Of a stretch of DNA of 64,000 nt, positions 52,258 to 60,895 are shown in pieces. Origin of the DNA: Cloacimonetes bacterium UBA5614 (GTDB taxonomy: Bacteria > Cloacimonadota > Cloacimonadia > Cloacimonadales > Cloacimonadaceae). The stretch covers positions 1-64,000 of the forward strand of contig DIKQ01000005.1 of assembly GCA_002424605.1 (NCBI GenBank), in the 5' to 3' direction. A model generated the notes under the pieces. That model made no database searches. It had not been told where the DNA came from and worked only from the letters and a program-made list of their open reading frames with translations. Both the position numbers and the translations under genes were made by a program. Numbering within the stretch: the stretch's first letter is position 1; every line of letters starts with the position of its first letter.

Positions 52258-52649
52258 TTTTCCCCCTAAAGAAAAAATTCGGTTTTGAAAGTTGGGTAGC
52301 AAAGGCGGATTGCCCCTGCAAACATACTACGACGTTGATAACTTACAATGGTTGCTTTTGAAGGTTATGTGAAAATCATGGCGCAGAAGCACATTTTTTA
52401 CAGTGCCGATGCGCACTTTTTTTGACGTAACAAAATCATAAAAATTCAAATCAACAATGACCATAAGTTTTTGTCCTTCTACCTCTTACGTTTCTTTTTT
52501 TCTTGGGACACAAAGCTGATTGAATTATCTGCACAGAATTATTTTTATGAAGATATCCAATCACAAGCTTAAATAAACATAAATGGATTTTACTGTCAAG
52601 TTATTTTTTTATGTTAGTTAAATAGTTTTGCCCTGATTTCCGGTATAAA
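52258..52649. other. Gene-free host/prophage junction, left part
   Basis: AT-rich DNA with no supported gene. It contains GCGCAGAAGCACATTTTTT near 52381 and the imperfect palindrome GTGCCGATGCGCAC near 52403. No attachment-site repeat is identifiable from one end alone. The prophage boundary is probably between here and 52949. Confidence 0.4.
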
Positions 52650-52798
52650 GGCTCACTTAAAACTGCAAATTGGCTCACCGAAAACTGCAAATGGGAAAAA
52701 CGGGCTATTTCTTTGAGTTCTTCCTCTGTCAGTTTGTGTCACCGATTCTGCAAATTAGCTCACCGAAAACTGCAAATGGCTCACCGAAAACTGCAAAT
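52650..52798 (+). repeat. Five 21-bp direct repeats (GCTCACCGAAAACTGCAAAT type)
   Basis: Copies at 52650-52670, 52672-52692, 52737-52755 (degenerate), 52757-52777 and 52778-52798, all in the same direction; the last is GCTCACCGAAAACTGCAAAT after one G. They come as two pairs about 85 bases apart. Multiple repeated ends of this kind occur in IS21-like elements and also as iterons or phage operators. No transposase is adjacent. The repeats precede the small gene at 52950 and lie at the prophage edge. Confidence 0.85.
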
Positions 52799-52949
52799 CG
52801 AAACACTCACAAAAAATGGATCAATTCTATCTAAAATAATTCGTGTCCATTGTCATCATATTGACCAGAAAGGACTTGACCACCGGTGCGACAGGATTAT
52901 GTATCACCCTATTAAACGATGGTCGGGACTACCGGCAAGGGAGATACAA

Positions 52950-53255
52950 ATGACTAAGAAGATCGAAGAGACCAAGACAGACAAAAAAGGCGCAAACCTC
53001 TTTAATACACAGTATAATCTGGTTATCCTAAGAGATGAAGATGAACAGCAGAACACGGTTGAAGAGCCTAATCCATTCGCAAACGAGTTCAACTATGACA
53101 ACTGGTGGAATCGCTACCGGGCATCCTGGCTCAATTCAGAGATCATGACTGATGACGAGATTAAGACTCGAGTGGATGACGCTTGGGAGGTATCTGATTA
53201 TAAGGAAGTCATAAACCTAATGGCAGAGATGATCTGCCGACTGCAGAAACAATAA
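52950..53255 (+). CDS. Small acidic protein of unknown function at the prophage edge
   Basis: A 101-residue protein from ATG 52950 with AAGGGAGATAC upstream; a longer start at 52713 would read through the 21-bp repeats (LAHRKLQMAHRKLQ) and is rejected. The body is acidic with a Trp-rich patch NYDNWWNRYRASWL and a C-terminal helix. I know no family. It is transcribed opposite to the tail genes and ends just before a good terminator, so it is a one-gene unit. Confidence 0.6.
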   Translation: MTKKIEETKTDKKGANLFNTQYNLVILRDEDEQQNTVEEPNPFANEFNYDNWWNRYRASWLNSEIMTDDEIKTRVDDAWEVSDYKEVINLMAEMICRLQKQ

Positions 53256-53278
53256 TACAATCATTATCAATAACAAAT

Positions 53279-53303
53279 ACCCGGTTATGCCGGGTTTCTC
53301 TTT
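53279..53303 (+). terminator. Terminator of the 52950 gene
   Basis: ACCCGG (53279-53284), loop TTATG, CCGGGT (53290-53295), then TTCTCTTT. Confidence 0.7.
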
Positions 53304-53325
53304 CGGGTCAGTTAACTAACTATAA

Positions 53326-53982
53326 TCAATTGCTGATAGCCAGAATTGTATATTTCACATCCTGAGCTTGGAATCTCTGTCCTAAGCCGACGCTGACTGT
53401 TATTTGCGTACCGTCCTGTTTGATGTCTTTGATAAAGAGATGGGCATCGCACTGGGTCGACAGGATTATGTATGGTATCTCTTCATAATCCTTCTCCAAT
53501 TTGTGATCTGCAAATTTATCAACATCGAAGATAGCCGGGCTGTGAGTAGATGATTCCCCTACACCTCTGGTCTCATCCTGAAGCTCATGGATCAGGCTGG
53601 AGAGCGATATAGTGCTGTCTTTGATGTGTCTGGGTTCAATACAATCATCGGCAAGCTTATCGGGCGTAATAGCTTCATTCAAGATGTGATTGGAATAGAT
53701 AGCACTGTCTTTGATACCTCTGGCATCGAGCTTACCGACCGTGCAGGTTTTACCAGAGAAGGCTCCATTGGGATTGACCTTATCGTCCCAGACCTCGTAA
53801 AAGCCCCAGTTCGGTTCAGTGAGGACTTCGGTTTCATAGTAACCTGAGCCAGTGGGTGTTTCTGTCAGTTTGACTCCGTTTACGAAAATGTCTCCGGGTC
53901 TGACTAATCGGATGGTTACTCCGGATAAGGGGATGCGGGTAACCCCATTCATAATGTAATAGCTGATGGCAAATCTATACAT
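53326..53982 (-). CDS. Phage tail-fibre-like protein
   Basis: A 218-residue protein ending the leftward tail gene run. The first 100 residues are beta-strand rich (VTIRLVRPGDIFVNG, TGSGYYETEVL). The middle has short repeats in the style of fibre shafts (AIYSNHILNEAITPDKLADDCIEPRHIKDSTISL), a pattern common in phage fibre trimers. The C-terminal part (about 150-218) is a compact beta domain that may bind the receptor. No enzymatic motif. The assignment rests on position after the baseplate genes plus the shaft pattern. Confidence 0.6.
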   Translation of the reverse strand: MYRFAISYYIMNGVTRIPLSGVTIRLVRPGDIFVNGVKLTETPTGSGYYETEVLTEPNWGFYEVWDDKVNPNGAFSGKTCTVGKLDARGIKDSAIYSNHILNEAITPDKLADDCIEPRHIKDSTISLSSLIHELQDETRGVGESSTHSPAIFDVDKFADHKLEKDYEEIPYIILSTQCDAHLFIKDIKQDGTQITVSVGLGQRFQAQDVKYTILAISN

Positions 53983-54016
53983 GATAGCTCCTTGTTATGC
54001 TGTTTATGGTTGTTGG

Positions 54017-54469
54017 TTAATACTGTTGATAGACTGTTTCATTCTCATCTAAGGTAGAGATGTAGTCGAAATTGATGAAGCTCAGTTCTCCGGTGTATCT
54101 GGATTCTAAGGTTACCTTAACCTTTTCCGGGTCTTCATGCAGATCATCGGGCATCTTGGGTAATTGAGTAACGATTACCGGGTACTGCCTTACGAGAGTG
54201 CCATAAAAGGTGAACTCAATATAGAACCTGCCTTCCTGGGTAAGGAAGTAAAGAAAAGCATTATACTCCTCCGGATAGAGGATTGCTTCGATATTGATGG
54301 TATCCTCTCTATAGGGTTCTCTTTGGTGAAGGATGGTCGGATCAAAGGCATTCTTCTTCTCTATACGGTACTTCAGCTTGGGAGCATACTCCACCTGACC
54401 ATTCTCACAGGAATAGAAGCTGTTGCCATTACCGGTTCTGATCATGCGAAAACCTATCATATTAGCCAT
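54017..54469 (-). CDS. Phage tail protein, distal tail/baseplate-like
   Basis: A 150-residue beta-rich protein (FYSCENGQVEYAPKLKYRIE, FYIEFTFYGTLVRQYPVIV, KVTLESRYTGELSFINF) with no catalytic motif. It is next to the larger baseplate gene, overlapping its end by 13 bases. Small beta proteins in this position of siphovirus-type modules are distal tail or tail-associated proteins. The role is inferred from position and size. Confidence 0.6.
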   Translation of the reverse strand: MANMIGFRMIRTGNGNSFYSCENGQVEYAPKLKYRIEKKNAFDPTILHQREPYREDTINIEAILYPEEYNAFLYFLTQEGRFYIEFTFYGTLVRQYPVIVTQLPKMPDDLHEDPEKVKVTLESRYTGELSFINFDYISTLDENETVYQQY

Positions 54470-55941
54470 GCCTTTACTTTGTATTCGTCAATAAGGTAGT
54501 TACGCTCCAGTTCAGTTATAGCATAGACCAGGGTTTTGATCCTGATCTTGCCTTGCAGGTTTAGGTTGTATTGGGATAGCCTGTCGATGGTGGCTTCGAT
54601 GCTCCACTTGGAGTCATAGAAGTCCATCAGATAAGGTTGGACATTGCCTTGCAGCTGAGTTGTATCACCTGCCAGGATATCAAGGGTTTTGATATCGGGC
54701 ATTTCCTGATTACCTCGTTTGGAGATGAAGGATACCACATCCTCATCAGCTATATCTATTATAGTAGAAGAATAGGCATCCTTGTTCTTGAGGATGATGT
54801 TACCATTGGGGTGGGAGACAATCGTGGCATTATACATCATCAACATTGCCTGGAGAACTTTCAGGTTATCGGTCTGCTCTGCTTGTCCTGTTTCATAGGA
54901 CTTTCCTGGTTGCAGTTTGGTTGGCATCAGATTGCCATAAAAGTCGGCTTCCACCCAGTGATTAGCAGCTTGGCTGCTACCGTAAATACTTGTTCCCAAT
55001 GTTCCGGTACTGGTCAGAGTATTGAGTTGAGACTCGGCGATGCCATTGTCATTAAAGAAGCTGAGTAGTTCATTGTAAGCATTGTCCAGAGAAGTGATAC
55101 TCTCTTCCCAGCCGGTCTTCTCATCATACTCTTCAATCACAGGACAGATATTGTTATAAAACTTCATTACCCTGCCCCGGTAACGACCTTGGTAGCGGGT
55201 GGTGGCAGGACTGGGATAGGTAGCCTGGATGACCTTCTTGAAGGCAAAGACAAAAGTGACTTTATTGGCTAAGCTATCTACGATAAAGCCATACCTGGGT
55301 GATGCCCAGGATGAGTTGTGATAGGTGTAGGTCCACCCCCCTGGAGGATTGGGAAACTGCAGTATGTCGTCATAATCGACATGAGCTATGGTCAGAGCAT
55401 TTCCCATGCTAATAGAAAGTATGGGAAGATTGAACTGGTCATTGTAGGGAATGGAGATGGGGATAATCTGCTCAATATCCTGCAGGAAGTAACCAAGGAT
55501 ATAGATCGGCTGATACCCGGCAGTTAGGCTATAGTAGTGTGTCAGGTCAGAATAAACGGAGAGCAGCTTTATCTTATCGTAACAGGTAAGCTTCAGGATA
55601 CCGGTACTGACATCAAAGCTCAACTGGGATGTATCGATTATCCCAGCAAAGAAGAGAACATTATCCCGATAGACCTTTACTTCATAATGGGAGATATACC
55701 GTTCATGCTCATTGTTCCCTGATAAGACATGAGCATTGATCCAGGTATTTGGGAAGCACTCGAAGGTCAGTCGCTTGGGTTCTCGGCTGTAGTTGGAGAT
55801 GGACTGCAGCTTATCGGCAGACACACTCAGAGTGATGATCTGCCTGATGGTACTGTTATCAATAAGGCTATGCACTACCTGACCATATTCGGCAGCATCG
55901 GTCTTGCCCATGATAAAGTCCACTTTGAAGAGGTTAAGCAT
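54457..55941 (-). CDS. Phage baseplate/tail hub-like protein
   Basis: A 494-residue protein directly after the tape measure (5 bases between). The N-terminal half is beta-rich (HYEVKVYRDNVLFFAGIIDTSQLSF, GILKLTCYDKIKLLSVYSD), resembling the hub domains of gp27/gpD-type tail proteins, which begin with domains acting on the tail tube. A helical section at about 280-330 and a loop-rich C-terminal part follow. No lysozyme or peptidase motif is seen. The hub call rests on gene order (tape measure, then hub, then fibre). Confidence 0.65.
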   Translation of the reverse strand: MLNLFKVDFIMGKTDAAEYGQVVHSLIDNSTIRQIITLSVSADKLQSISNYSREPKRLTFECFPNTWINAHVLSGNNEHERYISHYEVKVYRDNVLFFAGIIDTSQLSFDVSTGILKLTCYDKIKLLSVYSDLTHYYSLTAGYQPIYILGYFLQDIEQIIPISIPYNDQFNLPILSISMGNALTIAHVDYDDILQFPNPPGGWTYTYHNSSWASPRYGFIVDSLANKVTFVFAFKKVIQATYPSPATTRYQGRYRGRVMKFYNNICPVIEEYDEKTGWEESITSLDNAYNELLSFFNDNGIAESQLNTLTSTGTLGTSIYGSSQAANHWVEADFYGNLMPTKLQPGKSYETGQAEQTDNLKVLQAMLMMYNATIVSHPNGNIILKNKDAYSSTIIDIADEDVVSFISKRGNQEMPDIKTLDILAGDTTQLQGNVQPYLMDFYDSKWSIEATIDRLSQYNLNLQGKIRIKTLVYAITELERNYLIDEYKVKAWLI

Positions 55942-55946
55942 AATCC

Positions 55947-58568
55947 CTATACCTCAGACCTGATCTGCTTACCGGTATCGGCTATCTCACTGACACGTAC
56001 AGGGTCATTGGAGAGCGGATCGACATGGATGTCGATGATAGATTTGGAGTCTTTGATATTCTGCTTCATCTCCACTATCTGATCCCGCATATCTCTCATA
56101 ATATCCAAGAGCGCAGTTATACTGCCATTGCTACTGATACTGCCACCTGAGGCATAATAAGAGCCAAGGTTGGCAGGCAAGGGAACACTGGGCATGGGCA
56201 GTCCGGCAAAGGCAAGTTTTACCTGATTCAAGGGAGCGAAGTTGAGGAAGTCAAACAGTCCTCTTCCCAATGCTCGAACCCTTTCCTTGGCAGTGATGTA
56301 CTCATCACCTTCGGCTTCGATAATGATACCACCCGCACTGTGAGAGTTACCGACTAACATACCACCTTTAGCTGCCTTGGGTGGCTCAGTATTACTAATG
56401 GCAGCTACATTAGCCAACCCGGCACCGATAGCAGCAGCTGCAGCAGCTATTGCTAGTCCGGGTCCAACCACGGGAATACCTGCCATTGCCTTGTAAGCTG
56501 CCGTAGCAGAGGAATAGGTATCCATCATAGCCTGTCCGATGGAGAGCGTCTTCCAGAGCATAAAACCTTTCTTGCCGAAGGCTTCAGAGGTCTTGGCAAG
56601 GTTACCGAGGATGGAACTGACCCCCTCAAAGTGTTTCTGGTCGTACTGCTCTCGGATTCTGGATTTGGCTAACTCGGTCTGCTTGGTAATCTGCTCTTCA
56701 GTAAGGCCTGCCTGGATGAGTTTATCCTTCTTTCTGGCATAGTAGTTATCGATGGCATCCATTTCAGCCTGATAGGTATTACCTGTTAAGTCCAGAGACC
56801 TCTGGGCAAAGTCATTACGGGTATCTTCCAAGTCCTGTAGTCTGCGTTTCTCTTCTTCAGCTATTCTGAGCTTATCCCGCTGTTCCACCTCAGTCTGCCG
56901 GACCCTCTGAGCGGAAGCATCAGACTCCACCTTGGTAATCTCTTTGGCATAGTAGCTGCTGATATTGGCAAGGACAGCTTCAGAGGCATTGAGTGACCGG
57001 GCTTTCTCTAACTCGGCATCTCTTTGAATCTCCAGTTCCCGTTGTCTGCGCTGAACTGCATCATCGATAGCCAGAGTGTTATACTTCTGCTCAATAGCAG
57101 ATAAGGACTCCAGATCATTTTGCTTGGCTTGGGCAAGCTGCTGTTCATAGCTTTTGATGCGCTCCAGAGTGGATATCTGCTCATCGGCATTCAGAGCGTT
57201 AACAGCTCCCAGTGCCTTGTAATGCTGTTTGGTGTATTCAAGTTTATACTCCAGGAGAGCTATACCGGCTAAGGAAGTTTCGGTCTCTATCCTTACCTTT
57301 TCTTTATTGAATTCAGATATGGCTTTGGCATCTTCAACCGCTATCTTCTTTGCCAGCTCAGCCGCTTCAATGGTGCGTTCCTTCTGCCTGTCGAAGTAAT
57401 CGGAACTGACCAGGACCAGATCGGTCTGCATCTGCTTGACTGTCTCTTCATAATCAGCCATCTCTTTCTTGATCTCTCCGAGACGACGTTTGGCTTCGGC
57501 ATAGTCAATACTCAAAGCAATCTCTCTGTGCTTGGCAACCAAGGACTCCACACTGTCGGTAGTCTCTTCCACCTTGTCTTTGTATTGATCCTGAGTTTCC
57601 ATTGCGGCTTTATTAGCTACTTCAGTGGCAGCATAGGCAAAGCCCAGACCGGTAACTGCTCCCACAGCAATACCGATGATGCCGGCAACCGGATTGATGG
57701 CTATCTTCAGAGCTGTATAGGCTGCTGTGAGAGTAATCACTGCAGTGGTAACAGTAGCAATAACCGGTATGGCTACCAATAAACCTGTCACGAAGCCCTT
57801 CATCAGGGGAGACAGATTTTGATAGGCATCCATCAACCAGCGCAGACCACTCAGCAGAGGAGCAATCAGGACATTGAGCATATCACCGAGGGATTCTTTG
57901 ACATCTCCCCAGGTATTGGCATTCTGCAAGCGCAGGTCTGCCAGAGCCAGAGCAGTACCGCCATAGTCGGCAGTCAGCTTCTCTACCAGATAAGACACAC
58001 CTTCGGTCTTCAGCTTAGTAGCATCCAGTTCAATACCATAGCGACCCAACATTTCAGTATGGCCATTCAGGGCACGTCCCATCAGATCAAAAGCAGAATC
58101 GATAGTCATTCCGGTGCTTTTATTGGCTTCGGCAAAGTCCAGCAGTACCGGAGTTAACTCTTCAATCTCACCCTTATTCAGTTTGTAGGTCTGAGCCATC
58201 TTTGCCATCAATGCCAATAACTGATCTCCATCGAAGTTGGTCAGTCTCTGCATCTTCTGAGCAAACTCACCCATCGCCCCGGCATACTCTCCAAAGGCTA
58301 CCTTTGCCAGGATAGCGGACTGCCGGGCTTCCAGTGATGCATTTAAGTAACCATTCATGGTATTGATCACAGAACTGACTACCTGCAGAACTCCATCAAA
58401 GGCTATCTTGACATCACGAATAGTAGCCAGAGCCTGTTCAGCAGTCACCTTAACTGAGATGGGCTTTTCCACTGATGACTTAGCGGATTCCGCCTCCTGC
58501 TTGACTTCAGCAAGCTTGACATTGGCATCATCTGTGACGAGAATGAGTTTGAAAGTTAAATCTGGCAT
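55947..58568 (-). CDS. Phage tail tape measure protein
   Basis: An 873-residue protein. The N-terminal part (1-240) is helical, with TMP-type sequence VLLDFAEANKSTGMTIDSAFDLMGRALNGHTEMLGRYGIEL. Hydrophobic membrane-like segments lie at about 245-330 (GFVTGLLVAIPVIATVTTAV, GIIGIAVGAVTGLGFAYA), followed by a very long coiled coil (about 350-650) and a Gly/Ala-rich C-terminal domain. The length sets tail length in siphophages; by the usual rule of thumb this one is for a tail of somewhat more than 100 nm. It comes after the chaperone and methylase genes. Confidence 0.9.
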   Translation of the reverse strand: MPDLTFKLILVTDDANVKLAEVKQEAESAKSSVEKPISVKVTAEQALATIRDVKIAFDGVLQVVSSVINTMNGYLNASLEARQSAILAKVAFGEYAGAMGEFAQKMQRLTNFDGDQLLALMAKMAQTYKLNKGEIEELTPVLLDFAEANKSTGMTIDSAFDLMGRALNGHTEMLGRYGIELDATKLKTEGVSYLVEKLTADYGGTALALADLRLQNANTWGDVKESLGDMLNVLIAPLLSGLRWLMDAYQNLSPLMKGFVTGLLVAIPVIATVTTAVITLTAAYTALKIAINPVAGIIGIAVGAVTGLGFAYAATEVANKAAMETQDQYKDKVEETTDSVESLVAKHREIALSIDYAEAKRRLGEIKKEMADYEETVKQMQTDLVLVSSDYFDRQKERTIEAAELAKKIAVEDAKAISEFNKEKVRIETETSLAGIALLEYKLEYTKQHYKALGAVNALNADEQISTLERIKSYEQQLAQAKQNDLESLSAIEQKYNTLAIDDAVQRRQRELEIQRDAELEKARSLNASEAVLANISSYYAKEITKVESDASAQRVRQTEVEQRDKLRIAEEEKRRLQDLEDTRNDFAQRSLDLTGNTYQAEMDAIDNYYARKKDKLIQAGLTEEQITKQTELAKSRIREQYDQKHFEGVSSILGNLAKTSEAFGKKGFMLWKTLSIGQAMMDTYSSATAAYKAMAGIPVVGPGLAIAAAAAAIGAGLANVAAISNTEPPKAAKGGMLVGNSHSAGGIIIEAEGDEYITAKERVRALGRGLFDFLNFAPLNQVKLAFAGLPMPSVPLPANLGSYYASGGSISSNGSITALLDIMRDMRDQIVEMKQNIKDSKSIIDIHVDPLSNDPVRVSEIADTGKQIRSEV

Positions 58569-58629
58569 ATTACTATTGACAATCCTATCGGTTAGAAATG
58601 AATGAAAAAAACTTATTTAGGAGACCATT

Positions 58630-58893
58630 ATGGCTTGCAAAATCAATACTATTGATGACCTTAAGAAGGCAATGGGTTTAAATACCGAAGCTGAAGTTGA
58701 TGCCTATTTCGAAGACTTTTACACACGAGCCCAAGCCACTTATGAAGCTACAAATTCGTTTGATTTGGCTGGTATGGAAGATGAATTTGACAAGATGATA
58801 CAAAGTGGAAAGCTAGGTGAAATCGAAAAAGAAGAAATCACACGAGTACGTGAGATAATGTTTGCTGAATTGAAAAAAAGGCACGGCATCTAA
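58630..58893 (+). CDS. Small antisense-strand protein inside the tail module
   Basis: An 87-residue gene running against the tail genes, with AGGAGACCATT before the ATG. The product is an acidic helical protein (MACKINTIDDLKKAMGLNTE, EDFYTRAQATYEATNSFD, KLGEIEKEEITRVREIM). It has no signal peptide and I know no family. Its stop overlaps the end of the first Dam-type methylase by 4 bases on the opposite strand. Its placement between the chaperone/methylase cluster and the tape measure marks it as a possible moron gene expressed on its own. Confidence 0.6.
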   Translation: MACKINTIDDLKKAMGLNTEAEVDAYFEDFYTRAQATYEATNSFDLAGMEDEFDKMIQSGKLGEIEKEEITRVREIMFAELKKRHGI

Positions 58894-59666
58894 TAATTCC
58901 TAATCAACAGCTCTGTCTCAGTCTGGAAACTACCTGAGACAGTGTACTGCGCTTCGACTTCTTCAATGTTGAAGCCCTTGTACAGGTTTCGGATATAGGG
59001 ATCATCGTTATAGGACAGCAGGAACTTGCCTTTGATGGTCTTGAGCAACTGCGCCATCTCTGCGTGCTTGGTAAAGGCGTCGGCATCTTCTCTGTCGTAT
59101 AAATGCTCCTTTGTGAAGTAAGGTGGATCGAGATAGAAAAAGGTGTTGGGTGCATCATACCGCTTCAGTATCTTCTCAAAGTCCTGCTTTTCGATAATCA
59201 CCTGCTGCAGTCGTTCTGAGGCAGCCTTGACCTTTTCCAGATGTCTCAGTGGCATGTACTTATAGCCTTGCATGATGCAGAAGTTCTTTGACCTGGAACC
59301 GTAAGAGCAGGAGAGTTGGAAGTAAAATCGAATAGCTCTCTCCAATTCAGTCTTAGGTGCATGTTGAGTAAAGCTGTCGAACAGCTCTCTGGAGATTAGG
59401 TACTGATTAAGCTCTGTAACAAAAGCTTCCGGGTGCTGTTTGATATACTTCCAGAAGTTCACCAGATCACCATTGATGTCGTTATACACTTCCGTGTATC
59501 TGCTTTTACTGGATACCTGCCAATCTTCCTTCTTAGGACTCTTGCCGAACAGTACCCAGCCGGCACCCCCAAACACTTCACAGTAAATGTCATGCTTGGG
59601 GATGAGTGGGAGTATTTTCTTTCTCAAGAGACGTTTGCCACCGACCCAGGAGATGATACTATTCAT
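58890..59666 (-). CDS. D12-class (Dam-type) adenine DNA methylase, copy 1
   Basis: A 258-residue N6-adenine methyltransferase of the alpha group. ISWVGGKRLLRKKILPLIPK opens with the SAM-binding FxGxK-like GGK motif, CEVFGGAGWVLFGK (29-42) is motif I, and FFYLDPPYFTKEHLYD carries catalytic DPPY. It overlaps the second methylase by 4 bases (ATGA), so the pair is translated in coupling. The recognition sequence is unknown. Tail-gene clusters seldom hold methylases; phages use them to avoid host restriction. Confidence 0.92.
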   Translation of the reverse strand: MNSIISWVGGKRLLRKKILPLIPKHDIYCEVFGGAGWVLFGKSPKKEDWQVSSKSRYTEVYNDINGDLVNFWKYIKQHPEAFVTELNQYLISRELFDSFTQHAPKTELERAIRFYFQLSCSYGSRSKNFCIMQGYKYMPLRHLEKVKAASERLQQVIIEKQDFEKILKRYDAPNTFFYLDPPYFTKEHLYDREDADAFTKHAEMAQLLKTIKGKFLLSYNDDPYIRNLYKGFNIEEVEAQYTVSGSFQTETELLIRNY

Positions 59667-60424
59667 TTGTCCTCCAAGGGGAAGTTGGCGATGATTACTT
59701 CATTGTACTCTGATTTGCCTTCCTTGCGGTTGATCCCTTTGGTTCTAGTCACATGCTTGGTGGAATAGCCTTTGTATAGCTTCAGGACATCAGGATTGTC
59801 ATCATAGCTAAGGATGAACTTGCCTTTGATATTCTTGAGCTTATTAAACAGGTCTTCGTGACTGAACAGCTTGGAGTTCTCATAGGTATAGCCGGTCATA
59901 TAGGGTGGGTCACAGTAAAAGAAGTTGGTCTTGGTATCATACTTCTCTATGACCTTCTCATAAGACAGGTTCTCGATGATGACCATATCAAGACGCTTGT
60001 GCAGCTCTTTGATACGATCCAGTCTGTTATACATACTGGATGTCCCCCGCTTCTGAGAAGTGCCAAAGCTGTCGCCCTTTGAACCAAACGATCTGGTAAT
60101 CAGGAACATAAATCGGGCTGCTCTCTGTATCTCAGTCAAGCCTTCCTGTTTCATGATATCACCAAACAGCTTACGGCTGGCGACCATAAAGTCCAGTTCC
60201 CTAATCAGTTCATCAGGATGATACTTGACCTGCAGGAAGAGATTTACCAGGCGATAGTCGAGGTCGTTATACACTTCCAGATCAGCCCAGCGGTCTTTGA
60301 GTAAAAGCATCCAGGCAGCCCCACCGAAGGGTTCGATATAACCGGTAATGCCTTCCGGGACATACTGGGAGATAGTCTTTCTAAGCAGGCGTTTACCGCC
60401 AATCCATCCAATTAAAGCATCCAT
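59663..60424 (-). CDS. D12-class (Dam-type) adenine DNA methylase, copy 2
   Basis: A 253-residue paralogue of the preceding methylase. LIGWIGGKRLLRKTISQYVPE at the start, IEPFGGAAWMLLLKDRWADLE (motif I, about 31-51), and FFYCDPPYMTGYTYE with DPPY. The two proteins share layout and several motifs but differ widely elsewhere, so they probably recognise different sites. The ATG overlaps the stop of the frameshifted tail-chaperone product (TAATG at 60426-60422), which couples its expression to frameshifting. Confidence 0.92.
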   Translation of the reverse strand: MDALIGWIGGKRLLRKTISQYVPEGITGYIEPFGGAAWMLLLKDRWADLEVYNDLDYRLVNLFLQVKYHPDELIRELDFMVASRKLFGDIMKQEGLTEIQRAARFMFLITRSFGSKGDSFGTSQKRGTSSMYNRLDRIKELHKRLDMVIIENLSYEKVIEKYDTKTNFFYCDPPYMTGYTYENSKLFSHEDLFNKLKNIKGKFILSYDDNPDVLKLYKGYSTKHVTRTKGINRKEGKSEYNEVIIANFPLEDK

Positions 60425-60875
60425 TAGATATCTCCTTTAGGGTCATTCAGACACAGCCGAAGGTATAACTCAGGCATAGTCAGGGAGTTGAAGTCCTCAT
60501 TGTTAAATCCGAGTTTACGCATCATCATCTCGAACTTCTCGTAGGGGTAGTTGTTTGTTTTGCTACTGCTAAGCCGAAACTCCCGAGCCAGTCTTTGCAC
60601 TTCTCTTTGCTGGCTCTGATATAGGCGAAAAAAGCGGAGATGTACTCCAGTGCTTCCACTGCATCCATATTGTCAGGTTCTTGTCCGGAGAGGATACGGA
60701 TTAGCTCTTTATCGGCTTCTGATGTTGATATTAGTTCCAGCAGTTCGACTTCCGATACCTTAGTCAGCTTGCCGGAGAGTAGGTCCTCCAACTTTGCCTT
60801 GATGGTACTATTGGAGATAACCAGACAGAGGATCTGCCGGAGTTGGTTATAGGTCAATTTAGGTTCTTTGATCAT
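60424..60875 (-). CDS. Tail assembly chaperone, -1 frameshift product (150 aa)
   Basis: The frame from ATG 60875 runs to Phe83, then slips back one base at the T-TTT-TTC heptamer (60633-60627) and continues for 67 more codons to TAA 60426-60424. The extension RLYQSQQREVQRLAREFRLS, then YPYEKFEMMMRKLGFNNED and LTMPELYLRLCLNDPKGDI reads as well as the unshifted protein, with a long helical repeat-like end. This is the gpG-gpGT arrangement of long-tailed phages, and the gene lies between the tail-tube-like gene and the tape measure, as expected. The fusion assists tail-tube assembly on the tape measure. Confidence 0.8.
60525..60875 (-). CDS. Tail assembly chaperone, unshifted product (116 aa)
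   Basis: The zero-frame product of the same gene: 116 residues ending KQTTTPTRSSR. It is mostly helical (MIKEPKLTYNQLRQILCLVI, VEALEYISAFF). In lambda the short form gpG is made in excess over gpGT. The first 83 residues are shared with the longer product. Without the frameshift the next 100 bases before the methylase would be wasted, which supports the slip. Confidence 0.8.
   Translation of the reverse strand: MIKEPKLTYNQLRQILCLVISNSTIKAKLEDLLSGKLTKVSEVELLELISTSEADKELIRILSGQEPDNMDAVEALEYISAFFAYIRASKEKCKDWLGSFGLAVAKQTTTPTRSSR
60585..60633 (-). promoter_or_regulatory. Programmed -1 frameshift signal
   Basis: On the minus strand: slippery heptamer T-TTT-TTC in the zero frame (60633-60627), a 10-base spacer (60626-60617), then a stem GAGCCAG (60616-60610) pairing perfectly with CTGGCTC (60591-60585) across an 18-base loop. 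This matches the known cassette of X-XXY-YYZ, 5-10 base spacer and downstream structure. Confidence 0.85.
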
Positions 60876-60895
60876 AGTATTTCCTTACTTGTTTA

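Noticed and set aside
52650..52798. 21-bp repeats as a CRISPR array
   Set aside because: Copies are one base or about 45 bases apart, not regular; no cas genes; repeat too short.
52713..52949. N-terminal extension of the 52950 gene
   Set aside because: It translates the 21-bp repeats; the ATG at 52950 has a good ribosome site.
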